A DNA stretch of 35,868 nt from Chromatiaceae bacterium (GTDB taxonomy: Bacteria; Pseudomonadota; Gammaproteobacteria; Chromatiales; Chromatiaceae). Both the position numbers and the translations under genes were made by a program. The DNA is taken from contig REDK01000056.1 of NCBI GenBank assembly GCA_007693535.1, forward strand, positions 1 through 35,868, given 5' to 3'. The notes under the pieces are model-generated. The model was not told the origin of the DNA, did no database searches, and was given only the letters and a program-made list of their open reading frames with translations. Position 1 is the stretch's first letter. Each line of letters starts with the position of its first letter. This document shows, one piece after another, positions 33,775-35,868 of the stretch.

Positions 33775-34071
33775 CTACCGTGCTGGGAGCAGCAGCAGTG
33801 CGCCGGTGATGGCCGCGGTGCCGAGGAACATCCAGCGCAGGAAGCGGTTGCCCTAGCGGATGCCGAACCTTGCCCCGGCATAGCTGATGAAGCCGACCGC
33901 CAGCTTGTGCGAGGCCAGGACGTTGATGAAGGGCAACCCGGCGAAAAGCAGGCCCGGCAACAAGATCAGTTCGGCACCACCGCCGGAGAGGCTGGAGAAG
34001 AAACAGGCGGCGAAGCTGGCGGCAAAGGTCAGCAGGATCAGCCCGGGGCCTAAGTCCTGGGTCAGGACCAT
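33775..34071 (-). pseudogene. Decayed TSUP (TauE/SafE) family transporter: internal deletion plus in-frame stop
   Basis: From ATG 34071 the frame reads a typical TSUP N-terminus: a helix LILLTFAASFAACFFSSLSGG, then AELILLPGLLFAGLPFINVLASHKLAVGF. It then jumps at once to what looks like the end of the family, YAGARFGIR, a TAG stop at 33853-33855, and in the same frame GNRFLRWMFLGTAAITGALLLL before a second stop at 33775-33777. A full TSUP protein has about 250 residues; only about 98 remain. The middle is therefore missing, and a codon probably CAG (Gln, giving GIRQGNRF) has become TAG. Intact members export sulfite, sulfonates or similar anions. The family call is firm; the deletion is inferred from length and order. 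Confidence 0.8.
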
Positions 34072-34153
34072 GGGGTCCGGCGCGGGGCAGACGGCTGGTG
34101 GTCGGCCCGGCCGCGGGCCACCGCGCGGGCAGAGGTCTGTGCCGGCCGCGGCG

Positions 34154-34579
34154 TCACCAGCAGGGCGCCGCGAGGCTCGACATCAGGCCGAAGGCGTCCC
34201 AGGGGGTCGGCATCGGCATGCCGCCCCAGGGACCGCCGGCCTTGAGCCGGATCACATATTCCGCCCATTGCAGCGACCGCGGCAGATAGCCCAGACGGGC
34301 GGCGAGGTCGTGCAGTTCGGCGACGAAGGCGATATCGCAGGGGGTATCGGGGCCGCTGGCGGTGCACAGATCATGGCGCATACAGGCAGCATCGAAGGCA
34401 TCCACCGGGGGCGGGAAGCCGTGGCGCGGATGGTCGATGCCGCACCAGTTGCCGTAGATCGGCAGGCACTTGAAGGCGGCGGCCGGGGTGGCGGCCAGAC
34501 TCAACCCCAGCAGCAACAGGAGCGGCAGTCGGGCTGACAACCGGCCGGCTGGCCGGACGACAGGAGGCTGGCAGTGCAT
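34154..34579 (-). CDS. Secreted phospholipase A2-like protein
   Basis: This 141-residue protein starts with a signal peptide (basic RPAGRLSAR, leucine-rich core LPLLLLLGLSLAA, cleavage near TPAAA-F), so it is exported. The mature part shows the phospholipase A2 active-site helix DAFDAACMRHDLC with the His69-Asp70 pair flanked by Cys66 and Cys72, and an upstream loop YGNWCG (42-47) in the position of the calcium-binding loop. Six cysteines remain after the signal peptide (38, 46, 66, 72, 81, 140), enough for three disulfides. The calcium loop lacks the usual GxGG ending (it reads CGIDHP), so metal binding may differ. It lies 10 bases downstream of the DUF2939 gene and is probably co-transcribed. 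The substrate is presumably phospholipid; activity is not proven. Confidence 0.82.
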   Translation of the reverse strand: MHCQPPVVRPAGRLSARLPLLLLLGLSLAATPAAAFKCLPIYGNWCGIDHPRHGFPPPVDAFDAACMRHDLCTASGPDTPCDIAFVAELHDLAARLGYLPRSLQWAEYVIRLKAGGPWGGMPMPTPWDAFGLMSSLAAPCW

Positions 34580-34589
34580 AAGACGGGCC

Positions 34590-35078
34590 TCAACGGACGA
34601 TATCGGTGATCCGCCACTCGGTCCCCTGCAACGAGAACAGCAGATGGGTGCCCTCGCCGACCGGGCCGAGGCGGACCATGAAGCGGTCCCAGGACTCGAA
34701 GAACGCGAAATCGATGCCGGCGATCAGATAGGCTGGCCGCTTGTCAGTGGCCCGTTCCGCCGCGGTGCGGATGGTGTTGCGCACCCATTGGATGGTGATG
34801 GCCTGCTCCAGCGCGGCATCGCCGAGCCGGGCCAGGTTCTCGGCCAGCCAGCCGATCACCTGTTCACCCTCGCTGTTGCCGCGCGGTACGAATCCGCCCA
34901 CGGTCTCGCCCAGGCGCTGCTTGTAACGGCGCTGCACCGCCGGCAGGTCCACGAAGGGGGCGATCGCGCGCGCATCGCTGTCGGCCAGGGCGGCATCGAG
35001 TCGGAACAGGGTGTAGTAGGGCCAGATGCCGTAGGCAACGACGGCGATCAACAACAGCGAGCCAAGGATACGGGCCAT
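34590..35078 (-). CDS. DUF2939 domain-containing protein
   Basis: This 162-residue protein has an N-terminal hydrophobic segment (MARILGSLLLIAVVAYGIWPYYTLF), a signal anchor or signal peptide, followed by FRLDAALADSDARAIAPFVDLPAVQRRYK, the hallmark of DUF2939 proteins. The function of the family is unknown; the protein should face the periplasm. ATG 35078 has a GGGAGA ribosome-binding site. The next gene downstream, 10 bases away, encodes a secreted phospholipase A2-like protein, so both products would meet in the periplasm. A link between them is inference from spacing only. Confidence 0.85.
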   Translation of the reverse strand: MARILGSLLLIAVVAYGIWPYYTLFRLDAALADSDARAIAPFVDLPAVQRRYKQRLGETVGGFVPRGNSEGEQVIGWLAENLARLGDAALEQAITIQWVRNTIRTAAERATDKRPAYLIAGIDFAFFESWDRFMVRLGPVGEGTHLLFSLQGTEWRITDIVR

Positions 35079-35250
35079 GCGGGTCTCCCGATGCGACGTG
35101 GGGGCCGGGGATGAGAGCCGGCATTGTAGGCGATTCCAGCGGCTGTCCGGCCACTGCAATGGCGCACTGCTGCCTGCCGGCCGACACCGACAGATCGCGG
35201 CGCGCGTCCGCACCGGCCGGACCCGCCCCGGCGGCGGGCGCGCCGATTGC

Positions 35251-35259
35251 TGCTACACT
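35251..35259 (+). promoter_or_regulatory. Extended -10 promoter candidate upstream of the YqhA remnant
   Basis: TGCTACACT carries the TGN extension and the hexamer TACACT (35254-35259), about 100 bases before the ATG at 35360. No clear -35 is seen. Confidence 0.35.
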
Positions 35260-35359
35260 GCCGGTCGCGCGCGCCAGGCGGCGGTGGCTGGCTCAGACGC
35301 CCCCGACCGCCAGTAACCGTCTGGTCGATCCGCGAGCGGACCTGACCCCTGCCTGACCA

Positions 35360-35542
35360 ATGAAAGAGTACCTGATCAGTCGTTTCATGTATCTCATCCA
35401 CTGTCTGCTGGCGCCGGTCTACCTGGGGCTGGCCCTGGTGCTGAAGAAGTTATCCCTAGAGGATCGGACGCGATCCCTGATCCCGCCGACGGCCCCAGAT
35501 TCCGGTCGCCAGCAGGTCCGGACCCTCCCATGGATGACCTGA
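35360..35542 (+). pseudogene. Probable N-terminal remnant of a YqhA (UPF0114) family membrane protein
   Basis: The first 28 residues, MKEYLISRFMYL followed by IHCLLAPVYLGLALVL, match the N-terminus expected of YqhA/UPF0114 proteins (the MY, LLAPVY and GL(S/A)L(A/V)L pattern). Family members have about 160-190 residues, but here similarity stops after residue 28 and the frame ends after 60 residues with a hydrophilic, Pro/Arg-rich tail. The rest of the gene therefore appears to be deleted. The last 13 bases overlap the start of the DUF4126 gene. A short functional protein cannot be excluded. Confidence 0.55.
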
Positions 35543-35868
35543 TCCCGACCCTGGCCCTGATCGCCGGCGCCGGCTGGGCCAGCGGCATCAATCTCTATGC
35601 CGCGGTCCTGTTGCTCGGCCTGCTCGGCGCGACCGGCACGATCGAACTGCCGGCTGGGCTAGCGGTGCTCGCCGATCCGCTGGTGATCGCCGCCGCCGCC
35701 GCGATGTACCTGGTCGAGTTCTTTGCCGACAAGATCCCCGGTGCCGATAACGCCTGGGACACCCTGCACACCTTCGTGCGCATCCCTGCCGGGGCGCTGC
35801 TCGCCGCCGGCGTCGTCGGCGACGGGGGGCCGGCGGTCGAGATCGCCGCCGGCCTGCTCGGCGGCGCC
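35530..35868 (+). CDS. DUF4126 family membrane protein (partial, C-terminus off the right edge)
   Basis: The frame is open for 113 codons from ATG 35530 to the last base. It begins MDDLIPTLALIAGAGWASGI, then NLYAAVLLLGLLGATGTIEL and LADPLVIAAAAAMYLVEFFA, with DKIPGADNAWDTLHTFVRIP and GALLAAG; this is the DUF4126 pattern of hydrophobic helices and the conserved DKIPG(A/V)D-WD-HTF(V/I)R-P stretch. It is an inner-membrane protein of unknown role. The start overlaps the tail of the YqhA remnant. The end of the gene is outside the window. Confidence 0.85.
   Translation, partial: MDDLIPTLALIAGAGWASGINLYAAVLLLGLLGATGTIELPAGLAVLADPLVIAAAAAMYLVEFFADKIPGADNAWDTLHTFVRIPAGALLAAGVVGDGGPAVEIAAGLLGGA

Overview
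The window is GC-rich, densely coded bacterial chromosome. Its gene set points to a gammaproteobacterium, and by inference to a purple sulfur bacterium or close relative (Chromatiales). The clues are glycolate oxidase plus tartronate-semialdehyde reductase (glycolate salvage in an autotroph), an exported two-domain rhodanese, a Uma2 nuclease, twitching ATPases PilT/PilU, and gamma-type PurM/PurN, HslVU and FabI. No rRNA, tRNA, CRISPR array, insertion sequence or phage gene was seen. This is mostly housekeeping chromosome, with a decaying patch at the right end.

Layout. Positions 1-2472 (minus): glcD and a partial glcE, running off the left edge. 3038-6606 (plus): hslV, hslU (with a strong hairpin between them) and a YjgR/DUF853 ATPase. 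6611-7496 (minus): a small Cys-rich ORF and a Uma2 nuclease. 7791-10325 (plus): a membrane-anchored spermidine-synthase-like protein. 10685-10885: a small unknown gene. 11050-12877: purM-purN. 12929-15896: an Mla-like lipid transporter operon (STAS-permease fusion, ATPase, MCE protein). 16010-16972: a tartronate-semialdehyde reductase flanked by two copies of a diverged 82-bp palindromic element. 17316-19397: a lone cytoplasmic molybdopterin enzyme whose closest recalled architecture is acetylene hydratase. 19615-21991 (minus): pilT-pilU. 22224-23204: an exported rhodanese. 23225-24001 (minus): fabI. 24135-31126 (plus): a four-gene peptide ABC transporter with an unusual binding protein and a fused ATPase. 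31428-33619 (minus): cnoX followed by two unknown genes, a degenerate P-loop-like protein and a winged-helix-like protein. 33775-34071: a decayed TSUP transporter. 34154-35078 (minus): a secreted phospholipase A2-like protein and a DUF2939 protein. 35360-35542: a probable YqhA remnant. 35530 to the end: the start of a DUF4126 gene.

How the genes fit together. glcDE and the reductase both belong to glycolate/glyoxylate metabolism. FabI and the Mla-like operon serve the envelope lipids. HslVU and CnoX serve protein quality control. The least explained parts are the cnoX-linked gene pair, the stand-alone Mo enzyme, the repeat flanking the reductase, and the cluster of broken membrane-protein genes at 33.8-35.5 kb. 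All functions are read from sequence motifs and memory of families; no database search was possible.
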